The notes: generated from the sequence alone by a model not told the origin. Shown: positions 8,871-19,870, counted from the stretch's first letter. The stretch: 29,407 nt of DNA from Tubulinosema ratisbonensis (GCA_004000155.1 RCSS01000652.1:1-29407), one strand, 5' to 3'. Translations and numbers: made by a program.

Positions 8871-9269
8871 TTATTTTTTACCTTTTTTCTTCTTTTTAGG
8901 TTGTAATCCTAAAGGATTATTAGCATTAATGACCTCTTTCTTTGTTTGTGTCTCTGCTTTAATCTCCTTTTTCTTCTCATTTTCCACTTTTCTAACCCTA
9001 TTTTCTTTAATAACACTTGCTAACCCTTTAATAATATAAGCTTTGTCAAATGATTTTTTTATGCTAAATCTTCCATAAACGAAAGGATCCCTTGGGTGTC
9101 TTTTTGTGTCATCAAAATTATGCTGAATTTCCAACTGATTGAGTGCCAATTGTATCTCTTGTGAGGTTGGTTGAGGTAAACATTTGTTTAAAGGGTATTT
9201 TCTTCCTCTTGAGTACGGTCTGGATGAGTCTAAGTAAATTGGGTACAAGCAAAAACTGTCTTTGTCCAT
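8871..9269 (-). CDS. SRP19: signal recognition particle 19 kDa subunit
   Basis: The 132-residue product matches SRP19, which binds helices 6 and 8 of SRP RNA in the nucleolus and allows SRP54 to load. Seen: LYPIYLDSSRPYSRGRKYPLNK near residues 8-29 (family pattern I-Y-P-x-Y-L-x-x-x-x-x-x-x-x-G-R-x-I-P), PQPTSQEIQLALNQL (32-46), and then the variable loop ending PRDPFVYGRFSIK. The C-terminus is a lysine-rich tail that ends KKKKKGKK, as in eukaryotic SRP19. The length is typical. An N at 9272 sits 3 bases before the ATG. It is divergent from the plus-strand gene at 9391, with only 121 bp between the starts. Confidence 0.9.
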   Translation of the reverse strand: MDKDSFCLYPIYLDSSRPYSRGRKYPLNKCLPQPTSQEIQLALNQLEIQHNFDDTKRHPRDPFVYGRFSIKKSFDKAYIIKGLASVIKENRVRKVENEKKKEIKAETQTKKEVINANNPLGLQPKKKKKGKK

Positions 9270-9390
9270 GANTCTAAGGAAATAAATAAAAAAATAATAT
9301 TTTTAATAAAAAATTATTTATTTAAATAAATAAGAAGATATTATTTTAAAAAAATAAAAAGATAATTTTTTATTATTTTATTTTTTACCC

Positions 9391-9777
9391 ATGGATTTAA
9401 CAAAAGTTTCTAAAAACACAAAATTCAAAGATCTTCCAGAAAACATAAAAAATGTAATTTATCATTTAATAAAAGTAAACACAGACTTATCTGCACCACC
9501 CCAATTGGACATATCTTTGTACGAGAAGACTAAAATTAAGATAGACTCTTTTGATACACAATATAAGGTAGATTTATTTGAGCAATGTGTTACTAATTGT
9601 GAGTACTATAAGAATAAAAAAAAAGTGGATTACCAGGTTAATGAATCATTGGATATTATTGATAGTAGATTGGATAATTTTATTAATGCTAATTCATCAG
9701 AATTTCTTTATGAAATGTATGACTGTATTTTAAGTTTGAATGGAAGGTTTAATAAAATAAAGAAAGATGAAAATTAA
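9391..9777 (+). CDS. 128-aa helical protein, possible Nup49/Nup58-type coiled-coil nucleoporin
   Basis: This is the only plus-strand gene of the cluster. The ATG is directly preceded by TTTTTTACCC, the CCC start signal shared with other genes here, which fixes the start. The protein begins MDLTKVSKNTKFKDLPENIK and is helical throughout, with DIIDSRLDNFINAN near residue 87-100 and a charged end. The F-K-x-L-P-E-x-I-K start followed by long helices resembles the coiled-coil domain of the Nup58/Nup49 central-channel nucleoporins, minus FG repeats. That is a weak resemblance, and the gene could be an unrelated lineage-specific protein. Its stop lies only 5 bp from the stop of RPL4 on the opposite strand, so the two transcripts must overlap. 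Confidence 0.6.
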   Translation: MDLTKVSKNTKFKDLPENIKNVIYHLIKVNTDLSAPPQLDISLYEKTKIKIDSFDTQYKVDLFEQCVTNCEYYKNKKKVDYQVNESLDIIDSRLDNFINANSSEFLYEMYDCILSLNGRFNKIKKDEN

Positions 9778-9782
9778 TTTTT

Positions 9783-10790
9783 TTATTTTATGCTAAATAA
9801 ATTTTTTAAAATTATGTTTTTTAAANAATACCTTTCTGTTATTTCTTTAGGATCCCTAATTGCCTTAGTGCCTGGTAAAAGATTAAACACATCAATAAAA
9901 TTCTGTACCTTTTCAGAGTAAAAAATTGATTCAACATCATCATGAGAGACAATGGAATTTGGTAAGAAATATCCTTTCTTACCATTTACTTCTTCACTGT
10001 AAGAAGAATAGACATTGTTCAACTCTTCAAAAGCCTCTTCTAACCAAAGAATAAGCCTTCCTGCCTGTCCACCAGGGCATAATTTGATTAAATCTAAATT
10101 ATCAACTGATACCAATTCTACTCCCTTAATATTCCTAAAAGCTTTGATCATTTGAGTCTTTTCTTTGTAAACTATCAATAATCCTTTCTTAACCAAATAC
10201 CTTCTGTTTCTTGCTTTACCTTTTCCTGGTCTTAAGGTAATATTTTCTTTTACTTTTTCAATTTCATCTTTTAAACCAAAATTTTGTAAAATTTTTACTG
10301 CTTCTTTTGTTTTCTTAATTTCTTTTACTTGGTTAGAAATTACAAGAGGAACAGATTTTAAAGATTCAATTCTGTGACCTCTGCTTTGTAAAAGGGCTGG
10401 TACGGCTGAAGCAGCTATTCCCATTGCTATGGCATGTCTTTTGGCTGTACGATTAAACTTTCTTTGCCATCTTCTGGTTACCTTGGTAGGATGTGCTAAC
10501 CTTCCTTTTCTTGCAAAGTTAGCGAAGGCTGCCTGACCAGATCTCCTTGTTCCACCACCAGATACTCTTGGGACTCTTGCCATTGCTCTACCAGTACCCC
10601 AAGAATGAGCAGAATGTTGCATACCTGCCAAAGGAGACACGGCGTAAGGTTGTCTTTTGGCCATGTTGAGGCATCTGAATGCGTCTTGGATTAAGTCTGA
10701 TCTGACTGGTACTTTAAATACTTCTGATACTTTCAAGGTTTTTTCTACTGTCTGTCCGTCTGTGCTGTAACAGTTTACTTGGTTTAGCAT
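9783..10790 (-). CDS. RPL4: 60S ribosomal protein uL4
   Basis: The 335-residue product is clearly eukaryotic uL4 (RPL4/L4-L1), which binds 25S rRNA and lines the exit tunnel. Motifs in order: PVRSDLIQDAFRCLN near 27-41; the tunnel loop with QPYAVSPLAGMQHSAHSWGT (48-67), GRAMARVPRVSGGGTRRSGQ and FARKGRLAHPTKVTRRW; AIAMGIAASAVPALLQSRGH; IKKTKEAVKIL; and GKGKARNRRYLVKKG with the IKAFRNIKGVELVSVDNL block. Length and order are normal. The ATG is immediately preceded by TTTTTACCCA. The N at 9826 lies in a codon near the C-terminus but does not disturb the frame. It is convergent with the 9391 gene. Confidence 0.98.
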   Translation of the reverse strand: MLNQVNCYSTDGQTVEKTLKVSEVFKVPVRSDLIQDAFRCLNMAKRQPYAVSPLAGMQHSAHSWGTGRAMARVPRVSGGGTRRSGQAAFANFARKGRLAHPTKVTRRWQRKFNRTAKRHAIAMGIAASAVPALLQSRGHRIESLKSVPLVISNQVKEIKKTKEAVKILQNFGLKDEIEKVKENITLRPGKGKARNRRYLVKKGLLIVYKEKTQMIKAFRNIKGVELVSVDNLDLIKLCPGGQAGRLILWLEEAFEELNNVYSSYSEEVNGKKGYFLPNSIVSHDDVESIFYSEKVQNFIDVFNLLPGTKAIRDPKEITERYXLKNIILKNLFSIK

Positions 10791-10929
10791 TGGGTAAAAA
10801 TTTTTTTAAATTTTTAATTTAAAAAAAAAATAAATATTAATTAAGGATGATTTATTTAAATATTTTCTTTAGCATTCGCTTTTATTAAATTTCACACTTT
10901 ATTTCTCTAACACCCTAAAAAACCCTGTC

Positions 10930-11110
10930 ATATAAATAATACAACAAGTTTATAAATATTTTTGATTTGCTCTTCTTCTAAAGCCAGGCACTAAGAAGAA
11001 TATTTTCTTTTATTTTGTTAAGTAATTTTCGATGGGATTTAGAAGCGAAGAGTAAGGTGACATGACTAATTTTTTGATTTATTATTTAAAATAAAATTTT
11101 TGATCATAAA
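10930..11110 (-). mobile_element. decayed DDE transposase fragment, IS630/Tc1-mariner superfamily
   Basis: On the minus strand at about 11078-11020 the sequence encodes VMSPYSSLLNPIENYLTK. This matches the DDE_3-type block L-P-P-Y-S-P-x-L-N-P-I-E-N-x-F-S-K with the usual spacing to the third acidic residue (E of NPIEN). Further downstream, interrupted by stops, GFRRRANQKYL could be the C-terminal basic helix. Upstream sequence is too decayed to read. This is distinct from the hAT relic next to it, so two elements have landed in the same interval. Confidence 0.55.
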
Positions 11111-11269
11111 GCATCTATGAAATCTAATATTGTTTATAAAATTACGGCGCTAGAAGCTTCAGCAAGTTTTTAATTTTTATTTATTTAATATTATTTTATT
11201 ATGTAAAATTGGATTTTTATCGTTTAGGGGGCTACAGAACTTAACCCTCATGAAATTAAATATGATTCG

Positions 11270-12560
11270 AACTAAAGCCGTATCCTCTAAAATTTTTGTT
11301 GATGCAGAAAAAACAACTCTTGAAGTCTTTAGATAGCTTACAGGCACTAACAAACTCCTAGTACTTTGGTAAAAAATAAATAATTTTCATTTTAAAACAT
11401 CATGTTAGTTATATCAGAGAAATTAACCAACATTGGTTTTTTCATTCATAGCAAAATCGATTTGTATTAAATCTAAAAATCTTTCCTTTAAATCTAATGA
11501 TAAAGAGTGCAGATGATCCATGATTATCAATATCGCATAATCGTATACCTCGCACTTTCGAAGCCAATTAAATTGTTTAAAATTTCTTTGATTTTTTTAG
11601 TTTTGTAGTAATTTAACTTGGGTGACAGATCCAAATCTCTTTGTCTTACCATCAATTAATGTTTTTTTGGACTCTGAAGTTGTTTATCGAAAATGTTAAA
11701 CTTTTCAATAAATCGGCTAAATATTTTAAAAACTCTTTGCCATCGGGCATATTCCGATATTTCATCTCAGCCTTTTATGCAAAACCGCTGATAACATTAA
11801 AAAGTGTCAGAAATCCTTTTAAACAATTCCCTTTGGATAACCATCTTACTATGGTATGGTATAAAAGTTTTACATGATCTTTGCTTTTTTATTTGCAAAA
11901 CAATTCTAAAAGACATTCAGCTTTAGCACTAACTTTTTACTGAACTATACAACTTATTACCATATTTAGTATACAATTAAGAATCAGTGAAATGTTTTTG
12001 CCAACTAAATTTTCTCTGTGAATGACACAATGTATAAGCAACATTTGTGGATTGTCATCTTTTAATAATTTAAGACATCCGTTTTTGCCCATCGTATTTG
12101 GTGCTTCATTGTGTAACAAGAAATCATACTTTTTATAGATTTATCGTGAAGAAACAAGTAGTTTCTTAACTCGTTATATATGTCTTTTGATGTTTTGGTA
12201 CTTTGTAGCTTTTCACAAAAAAGCATTTCTTCTACAAATTCATCGTTTTAAATATATCGTAAATAAGCAATTAATATTGCTTCGCCATCTATAAATGTTG
12301 ATTTACCGTTTGACCTGAGAATTCTTGTGATTTTACTTCTGTATTAATTGATTCTTAACATTCTCGTTCATTCTACTTATTTTTCTACTAACCGTGTCTT
12401 TACAAAGAGTAATATAGTTTTGGCTAATTAATTGTCTTTTCCAGTTAAGAATTTAATAAACAAATAGTTGCGGGGTTTAAAAAATTTTCTTTTATGGTAT
12501 GAGCCTTTCTGTATTAAGCTATAAGTAACAAATTTGAAAGTAACTTAAGAATACTAGATT
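11270..12560 (-). mobile_element. decayed hAT transposon, ZBED5/SCAND3-like transposase relic
   Basis: The relic reads in order on the minus strand with stops and frame changes. First FVTYSLIQKGSYHKRKF (about 12540-12490) matches the family's S-Y-L-x-A-Y-x-I-A-K-x-x-K-x-H. Next come DGEAILIAYLRYI and NDEFVEEMLFCEKLQSTKT (about 12300-12190), the R-Y-V-x-x-x-x-x-x-E-E-x-L-F-C block. Then at 12119-11937 come NEAPNTMGKNGCLKLLKDD and LIHCVIHRENLVGKNIS, the D-G-A-P-x-M-x-G-x-x-x-G and H-C-x-I-H-R-x-x-L-x-x-K-x-L blocks. Finally DLKERFLDLIQIDFA lies near 11500. The catalytic aspartates of two blocks are altered. The 97-codon frame at 12751-13044 has C-x-x-C spacing and may be a rotted BED finger. 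Confidence 0.85.
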
Positions 12561-13316
12561 AGCTTATGGATTTAAAATTAAAAACAGAGTTTAAAAAGAT
12601 TCCATTTATAAATTGTTCTTTTAAGTTTTATAAATAACTCAAATTAGTAATTACATGATTGCTATGGTCTGTTTTAAGGTGTTTATCTATTTTACACCGC
12701 TTTTTGATTTATTTTGTCGTTGTTTAATACTTCTTTATTCAAATTAGGATTCATCCTGGGTTAATAAATAAAATATTTAAACAATTATTTTTGTAGAAAA
12801 TATCCGTAGATATTTCCTTTACATTTATTAAACATTTATGGCATAACCAACAGAAAAGCACCGTTCTATCATTTTCAAAAAGAATAAATCTGAAATAAAG
12901 AAAATGCGTAGAATACTGAGTTAAGTTTCTCTTAATTATATTTTTTATAGTACAAAAATTTTGATAAAATAGAACAAATAACATAAAAATAAGATAAAAT
13001 TTATAATACTCTTTTATTTTTAATAATTTTCTAGAGTATATCATTTTGCTAAAATATGAAAATGAAAAATTTTAAATAAAGTACCATTGAAATAAATATT
13101 AAGAAAAGTAAATTAAAGCTAAATTTCAAATTGAATATTTAATTTTTGTAAGATTGTTTATAAAAAGTGTTTGTAGTGTTGCAGGGAAATATTTTTTAAT
13201 TTTATTTTTATATTTTTAATATTAAAATATTTTAAAACAATTATCCATGAATATGCAGGGTAAGAAACAATTTTTAAAGAAAAATGATACTGACAGCTTT
13301 TATTTTAAATCTACAA

Positions 13317-13370
13317 GTAAGGACACGAGATGACTGATCGACATTTTCTTTAGTAACAAGTCGTCCTTAC
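13317..13370. other. 54-nt imperfect stem-loop with GC-richer arms
   Basis: GTAAGGAC (13317-13324) and GTCCTTAC (13363-13370) are perfect inverted repeats around a 38-nt loop that is GC-richer than the surroundings. No known small RNA class was recognised. Confidence 0.35.
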
Positions 13371-15638
13371 ATGATCTCAACAGAGTTTCTTAAAACTCTT
13401 AATTTTATTTATTATTATGCATCTCAACTATATTTTTATGATATTTTTAATTGTAAAAATCTTCTTCTTTGTTACATTGTTAATTTTTACAATACAAAAA
13501 TTAATAGATCATACTTTTTTTTATTCAATTTTTAATCTCTGTTAAACTTTAATATTTATGCTCTTCTGCTTTTATTTTCGATTGCAAATTAATCTTAAAG
13601 GTATATTTTTATAGTATGCTTCGGAGAGACAAAAAATTCAGGCTTTCATTAGAAATCTTAAATTGCCCACAGATAGGGTTAAGCCCGACTTTAAGAAGTA
13701 CTAATCAAAATTCAATTTATAGTTTCTTATTTTGCTATACTCCTATATTCATTATGATTTTTCTTTTTGTTTTATTATAAATAAACTTTAACTTAAAATT
13801 TAAACTACAAAATATTTTTAACCCCTTTTTAGATAAAATTAATAGTAAACGATAAGATTTTATTTCTGATTGATAAAAATAACAATAGCGTTTTTTTAAT
13901 CACGGAGTTAATTATTTTTGTTTGTTGTATAATAAATATTTTGGCACTGAAAATAAAATTTAAAAAGCCATTTTGAACAATTCATAATAAATTCAATCTT
14001 GATTATTCAAAGAAATCTAAAATTTAAGTAAAAAATTGTTTTTAAATTTTCTATAACAAATCATCAAAGTTTTTTACAAACCTAAACAGAAACATAAAGT
14101 TGCAATAATACCATCATTTATAGTACCATATTATTTCCAGGCTTGAAACAAAAAACCATTGCAGATGTAGAATTAGTCTAAAACTACGTTTGATTCTGCT
14201 GATATCTTTAAAAAATATAATAATAAATCAAAGTATAAAAATAAAAACACTAAAATAATCATACAGGTTGTTACAAGAATATTTATAGTCAAGAAAATTT
14301 TTTATAAGCTGAATCAATAATATTTTAAATAGTATATTCTTTCTGTTACAAATAAATTAATTTACAGATATAAATAGTTCATATCAACATAATTTTGCAT
14401 TTAAATCATACTTTTTGATATATAACATATAAAAAATTAAATTGCTACGATTAAAAGATATGACAGAGGAAAAGAAGCATTTTATCATTCTATAAATTTA
14501 TTAGATATGTAAAACTAGATATAGAAAGGCTAGCAAAGATTAAAAAAAGAAGCTTTAACATCTATTGGTTATAAAAAAGATATCTTGCTAATATAGATAG
14601 AATTCAATATTCTAAAATTTATTTAATTTCTTTGCCTCATATAACGAAAATGTTATGTAAAAAGATTGATTTTAAACACATATTTGAAATCAAAAAATAA
14701 ATAAAAATAAGTAAAAAAAAGCACATGGAATATTAAAAATAATTTTAGAAAAGCAGGCTGTTTCAAATTTTTAGACGGAAAAAAATTCAGAGGATAAAAA
14801 ATGTAAGAATACATTGAAAATTTTTAATGTATAAAATAAAAAACTAGGAGCAAATAAAATAAAAAATTTTATTGGAAAAAAAATATTCGCAGTTTTTATA
14901 TAACACAATAAATTAAACATTTTAAATTACTAAAAAAATTCTAGACTTGTAAATTTAATAATTAACATAATCATTTTCAGACAAAATTACTGTATTTATT
15001 TTCTTATACGTTTATTTTAAAAGGTTTATACATAATTTCATTAAAAAAACTAAATCAAAGCAATTCATGTTCTTATTTTTATTTGATTTATAAATTATTT
15101 ACAGTTTTCGTTAAATTTCAACCAGAAATTATTATTAAATTTAAATCAGATTTTAAAGAGGCTACTACAATATTTTAATATTTATCTTTATAGAATATTT
15201 CTTTTCCAAGTAACTTTATTTTTTTAGTTATTTTAATTTTAAAAAGAAAAAAATGTAAAGTTCTTAATTTTAGCAGATAAATGAATGATAAAAATATTTT
15301 ATTTATTATTCTACATTATCTAGCATACAATAAATAATCTTGTTTTTAGAGTTCGTTTTAACAAAACATATGCACAATAAATTTTTTCATTCCGAACTTT
15401 ATTATTTTTTAATATATTAAGTATGTAAGTGTTTTTAGCAAATAACTAAATAAAACACTTTCCGCAACTATTTATGTTAATTTTTATTTATCCTAAAAAA
15501 TTAACTTCATCTATGTGCCGAAAAAATATTAACAACAGGCACAAATATTTAATACTTTTTTTTATTTAAGAATTACTATATTATAAGATCGAGTTTTTCA
15601 TATTTTATTTTTTTGCATACTTTTAAGATGTATATTGC

Positions 15639-15678
15639 ATGACATAAATTTGATGTTTTTTTATAAATTTTATGTCAT
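15639..15678. other. inverted repeat hairpin in the desert
   Basis: ATGACATAAATTT and, after a short spacer, AATTTTATGTCAT form a near-perfect palindrome with one extra T in the right arm. Function is unknown. Confidence 0.5.
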
Positions 15679-16705
15679 ATTATTAAATACATAAATTCAT
15701 TTTACTTTTCAACTTTTTTTCTATAAGTTATTCAGTAATTAATTTTTCGAATACTTATTTTTATCTAATTTAAAAAGGTATTTATAAATTTTCGAGTATT
15801 TTTGCATTATTAAAAATGAAATTATATTTTTTTACTATTATTTCCAAAGCTGTACTTTTTTCTCTAAAACTCATTATCTTATGCCATCTTTTTCCCAGTA
15901 TTAATAAATGATATAATACTTTTTCGATTTTTAATTATTATTTTAGTAAGTAAACTTGAAATTTTTCAAGATTCTAATTTTTTGAAAAAAATTAGAAAAT
16001 AAATTATTTTTACATATCAAAGTTATTTTTTAAAGCACTGTATTCATTATTAACATATTTTTGTAAAACCTTTGTTTTTTTATCTTTACTAAAGATCTCA
16101 TAATTTATATAAAGACTCGTATGTATTTTTTTACATTGAAATATATTTTAGATTACTTAGCCGTGGAAAATTTTTGAACCATTCTTAACACTTATACCAT
16201 GAACGAAGTGATTTTAATATTAAGAAGTGAATTCTACAAAAATATTTAAAATAGAGGTTGGTGAGTAAAACTTGAATTTTTGAAGAAATATATCAAAAAT
16301 TTAATGAATAAAACTTACAAATGCAAAAAAAAAGTAAAAAACATCATATAAATAGTTTTGTAAGCAATGCAAATGTAAATTAGCACTTATAAATAAAATA
16401 TATAAAATAACTATTCTATTTTCTAAAAAAAACTGTTAATTATAAACTTTATTTCAACTTATTAAATTCACAGTATATTATATGTAGTAAAAATAAATAA
16501 CTTATTATTAATTGATTCCTAGAGAATATATTTACTAAAAGCATTCTAAGTCATATAATATTTTCATGTTTTAATTATTTATTAAAGTAAAAGTTTATTA
16601 AAAGTACATAGTTAAAAAAATTAATTTACAAATCAAATCTTAAAATTATAAAATTTTTTAGAAAAAAGATCTAATAAAGTTTCTTAAATAATTTTTAATG
16701 AACTT

Positions 16706-17683
16706 TTAATCTCCTCCAGGTATTACTCTATGATATTCTGCATATTTTTCATACACAACCACCAATGGACAAGGTATTATTATAAATTTACTTGATTTAT
16801 TGTCATTCATAAACTCAGTCCATTTACTATTTTCATATAAATATGCATGAACCTTTCTTCTTTCTCTGGTTAAAAATCCAACAGCTCTGTAAGAACAAAC
16901 TTTGTGTTGATCGATATATTCAAATTGATATACTTTCTTCATATCTAAAAACTCTACCTTTTTCCTCTTTATTAAATCAACATTGAAATAAAGATACTTT
17001 GGATATAAGCTATTAAAACTCAAATCTGAATGAAAAACGTTTTTCTGTGGTACGTCCTCATGTAAAAACTGTCTTGTATCGATGGATCGAAAAAAACTTA
17101 AAGCAAAGTTTAATTTATTATCTTTTCCATACCATTTATCAAAAACAAAATTTTCTTTCAGTAATGGATTATTCTGATATCTGTCATACAATTTTTTTCC
17201 ATTTGGATCTGTTAGAAACTGACCTAATATAAAAAAAATTCTGAAAAAATAGGTTTGAGTCAATACACCATCAGGGTAAGTTGTATCATCTGGGTTAAAC
17301 AAAATTCTTTTTAATTCATTCAAAGCTTTAACCACTTGCTTTTTATCACTGGATGATTGATCAAAATGATCAAATATAATGCAAAGATTTTTTGCTAATG
17401 GATGCTGTATATGACGCATATGCTGTTTGGTTGAATAATGTAATAATCTAGCTATCCCCATCAATCTTGTTATTTCTAATGTTTCTTGTAAAAAATCTTT
17501 TTGTTTTTTATTTTTCGGTAAAAGTTTTGGATTATCTTTAACTTGTGTATCATCTAAAGTAAGATCTGACATTAGTTCATTTTTTGTTCCTAATGAAGCT
17601 AAACATAGTTTTAAAGTTGATGCGACTACCCATAAAAGGACTATTTTCTTTTTTAAATTATTCTCTTTATAATTTGTATCCAT
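16706..17683 (-). CDS. secreted family protein, copy 1 (degenerate USP-like)
   Basis: The 325-residue product has an N-terminal signal peptide (KKKIVLLWVVASTLKLCLA, likely cut after A29), so it is probably secreted into the host cell or the vacuole. The mature part has a helical half (GIARL at 76-80, TYFFRIFFILGQFL at 144-157) and a C-terminal block LYPKYLYF (226-233), DQHKVCSYRAVGFL (258-271), YLYENSKW (281-288), PCP (304-306) and EKYAEY (312-317). This block follows the order of a USP/UCH protease C-terminal lobe: P-K-x-L-x-F, then Y-x-L-x-G, then Y-x-x-Y-x-x-x-x-x-W, then Y-E. The Cys box (GNTCY-x-N) and the G-H-Y-x-x-Y histidine are missing, so it would be a pseudo-enzyme. The USP relation is inference. 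The ATG is preceded by CCC and TGATAAG. Confidence 0.85.
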   Translation of the reverse strand: MDTNYKENNLKKKIVLLWVVASTLKLCLASLGTKNELMSDLTLDDTQVKDNPKLLPKNKKQKDFLQETLEITRLMGIARLLHYSTKQHMRHIQHPLAKNLCIIFDHFDQSSSDKKQVVKALNELKRILFNPDDTTYPDGVLTQTYFFRIFFILGQFLTDPNGKKLYDRYQNNPLLKENFVFDKWYGKDNKLNFALSFFRSIDTRQFLHEDVPQKNVFHSDLSFNSLYPKYLYFNVDLIKRKKVEFLDMKKVYQFEYIDQHKVCSYRAVGFLTRERRKVHAYLYENSKWTEFMNDNKSSKFIIIPCPLVVVYEKYAEYHRVIPGGD

Positions 17684-17690
17684 GATAATA

Positions 17691-17724
17691 GGGTTATTTT
17701 CTTAAAATGTTTATAAATGATAAG
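17691..17724 (-). promoter_or_regulatory. shared family promoter, copy 1 (TGATAAG-24-CCC)
   Basis: Read on the plus strand, GGG (17691-17693; CCC on the coding strand) is followed 24 nt further from the gene by TGATAAG (17718-17724). The same pair with 23-nt spacing precedes the other two family members. TGATAAG is the consensus site of GATA-type zinc-finger factors. It lies 35 bp from the ATG. Confidence 0.7.
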
Positions 17725-17783
17725 CGAACAATGATAAATTATAAAATTATAAAATTTTTATTATTTTAAAAATATTCAAATTT

Positions 17784-17829
17784 AAGGGGATTTTAGTAAT
17801 ATGATAAGATAAAACTTATAAATGATAAA
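17784..17829. promoter_or_regulatory. second conserved upstream block shared by copies 1 and 2
   Basis: AAGGGGA, ATTTT, then ATGATAAGATAAAACTTATAAAT recur, with small changes, upstream of copy 2 at 20931-20967. It lies about 100 bp upstream of copy 1. It could be an upstream promoter element or a remnant of the duplicated flank. Confidence 0.5.
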
Positions 17830-19870
17830 ATATTTAAAAAAATATAAAATTTAAGAGATAAAAAATTTTAAATATAATTTCATTTTGAAGTATTTTTTAA
17901 ATTTTATTTTAATTGTTTTAGTAAACAAAGATTATTAAAGCAAAAATTTGAAAAAAAATTTGATAAATTATTAAATTTTATAAAAATTTATTTCAAATTT
18001 AAACTGATTTTGAAAATTTTCTAAACTGATAAAAACATACTAAGCATATTTATTTTTACAGAAATCTTTATGTAAAAATACACAATTTTTCAAGCCTTGC
18101 TGTATTTATTCTATTGTTTAAAATTTATAAAATTATTTTTTTAAAGTATTACTTATACAAAGAGATTTATAAAGTTTAGTATAATAAACATATACAAATA
18201 ATAAAATTTAAATTTTTATATGTTACAAATATAAATGTTTTTAGTGTAAAAATCATTAGTTTTAAAAAATAATTTAAAAATTTTTATTTATTAAATCTTG
18301 GCTTTATGTTTTTATGAAATCTTTAGTATTGAAATTTGTTTTAGGAAGGATTCATCAAAAGGGCTAATTTATTTTTTCAATTTTAATTATTATTTTGTTT
18401 ACAGTTTTGAAAAGAATCATAATGTTTTTTATTATAAATTAATTTTTATTAAATAATAAAAAAAATTAAAGTTTCAATAAAACTATTTATATCTTCAAAA
18501 TTTTAATATTTTTTATTATTTAATAAAAATTAATTTAAAAAATCGGTATAAAAATGCATAAAACGAATGCTGTCAAAATATTATACATAGACATTATACT
18601 TATTTATGATGTAAAAATATTAAAAATTATTAAATTTTTAAAATTTATTTCTTATAAATTGAAATCTTAATGATGAAGCATAAGTTTATGAAATAATTTT
18701 TTATAAATTTTAAATATTAAAAAACAAATTTCATTTAAAAAAACTTTATTTTTTATACTAAAGCATAACCATTCCTTACTTTATTTGTTTAGAATTAATT
18801 TAAAAAAATTTAGATATTAAAATTAGCCATATTGCTTATAAATCTGTATTTATGAAAATTATACTTTTATTTTAGCATTTCGAAATAAATCAAAGCTTCT
18901 TTTTTTTGTTATAAACTAATATATTTTTAACATATCCGCAAATATTTTTTTTATAAAATATGATTTTTAAAAATCAAAATACAAACTTAAACAATCAGTA
19001 ATTTTTTTTTACTATGTTTATTATCACATTCTATTTTTTTGTGCAAACATGTCATAATAATTTTTATTTTAGCATAATTTAAAACAAACAAGACAGTGGT
19101 AATCTTAATTTATGAAAGAAACCTTAATTAAATTAAAAAAAAATTTAGATTATTTCTTTTTTTGTTGTTTGGATATTTAAAACCATACAAAAATTTTTTT
19201 TAATATAATTTTTAAAATATTCATAAAAAACGCTTATTTTTACAGTACATTTTATTATGATTTTCTATTTTTTAAATTAAATATGTTTTAAGTAAATTTT
19301 TTAAAAATTATATTAAAAAGTATTTCTTAAACAAATATTCAATAAATTTTAATGGTTCATACTTTAACACATATTTATAAATGAGTTCTTATTTTAGAAA
19401 ATAAATATAAATTTTTATTTACTTATAAATGGATTTTTTAAAATTTTTAATTAAAAATTAATTTTAGTTTTTATCTTTTCTATTTAAAATTATCTAAAAA
19501 TTTGAGTGATCTAAAAAAAATTTTTTTTTAAATGTTTCTGTAAAAATTAATTAAAAAAAAATTCAAATTTTTGATTGTTTATTTTTAGTTATAAAAATAT
19601 TCAATTAGAACTACAAATAAGTAATCCACAAATTAAAATTTTTTTGTATATTTTTTATCAAAAGTATAAATAAACAAATTTAAAAAGTGTTAAAAATGTT
19701 TATAATGAAAATTTAAAATAAAAAATTAATATTTTTTTTAAATCAAAGTTATAAATATTATCAACTTTAATAAGAAAATAAACAAATTTATACTTAAAAT
19801 TCAAATTAATTATCTTTTTTTTTAAAAAATCATATGAGTTAATTTTTTATTTAATTTCCTATATTGATAT
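17830..19870. other. 2-kb AT-rich gene desert between family copies 1 and 2
   Basis: No gene is visible. It contains a 29-bp perfect inverted repeat (18435-18537) and repeated CTTATAAAT words (18651, 18834, 19422). Confidence 0.5.
18435..18537. repeat. 29-bp perfect inverted repeat with 45-bp spacer (foldback/MITE-like)
   Basis: The left arm 18435-18463 starts TAAATTAATTTTTATTAAAT and continues AATAAAAAA. The right arm 18509-18537 is its exact reverse complement. A perfect 29-bp pair is unlikely by chance even in AT-rich DNA. No ORF is inside. It could be a foldback element, a MITE remnant or a transcript hairpin. Confidence 0.75.

Larger units (their letters stand above)
13045..16705. other. 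3.7-kb AT-rich gene desert
   Basis: I find no supported gene. It contains a small structured island (13317-13370), an unsupported 54-codon plus-strand frame at 13616-13780 with a hydrophobic end, and a hairpin at 15639-15678 built on ATGACATAAA and TTTATGTCAT. Everything else is A/T-rich sequence with homopolymers. Confidence 0.5.

Noticed and set aside
11262..11275. GTTCGAATC B-box-like word (minus strand), possible tRNA
   Set aside because: The flanking bases do not form a T-stem and no acceptor, anticodon or D-arm pairs can be drawn.
11641..11877. 78-codon plus-strand frame inside the hAT relic
   Set aside because: It is the complement of the decayed minus-strand transposase and has no family match.
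13320..13345. ACACGAGATGACTGATC resembling the U6 ACAGAGA region
   Set aside because: Not the invariant ACAGAGA, no U6 3' region or Pol III T-run nearby.
13616..13780. 54-codon plus-strand frame with a hydrophobic end
   Set aside because: Too short, unrecognised and without any start signal; listed only as part of the desert.
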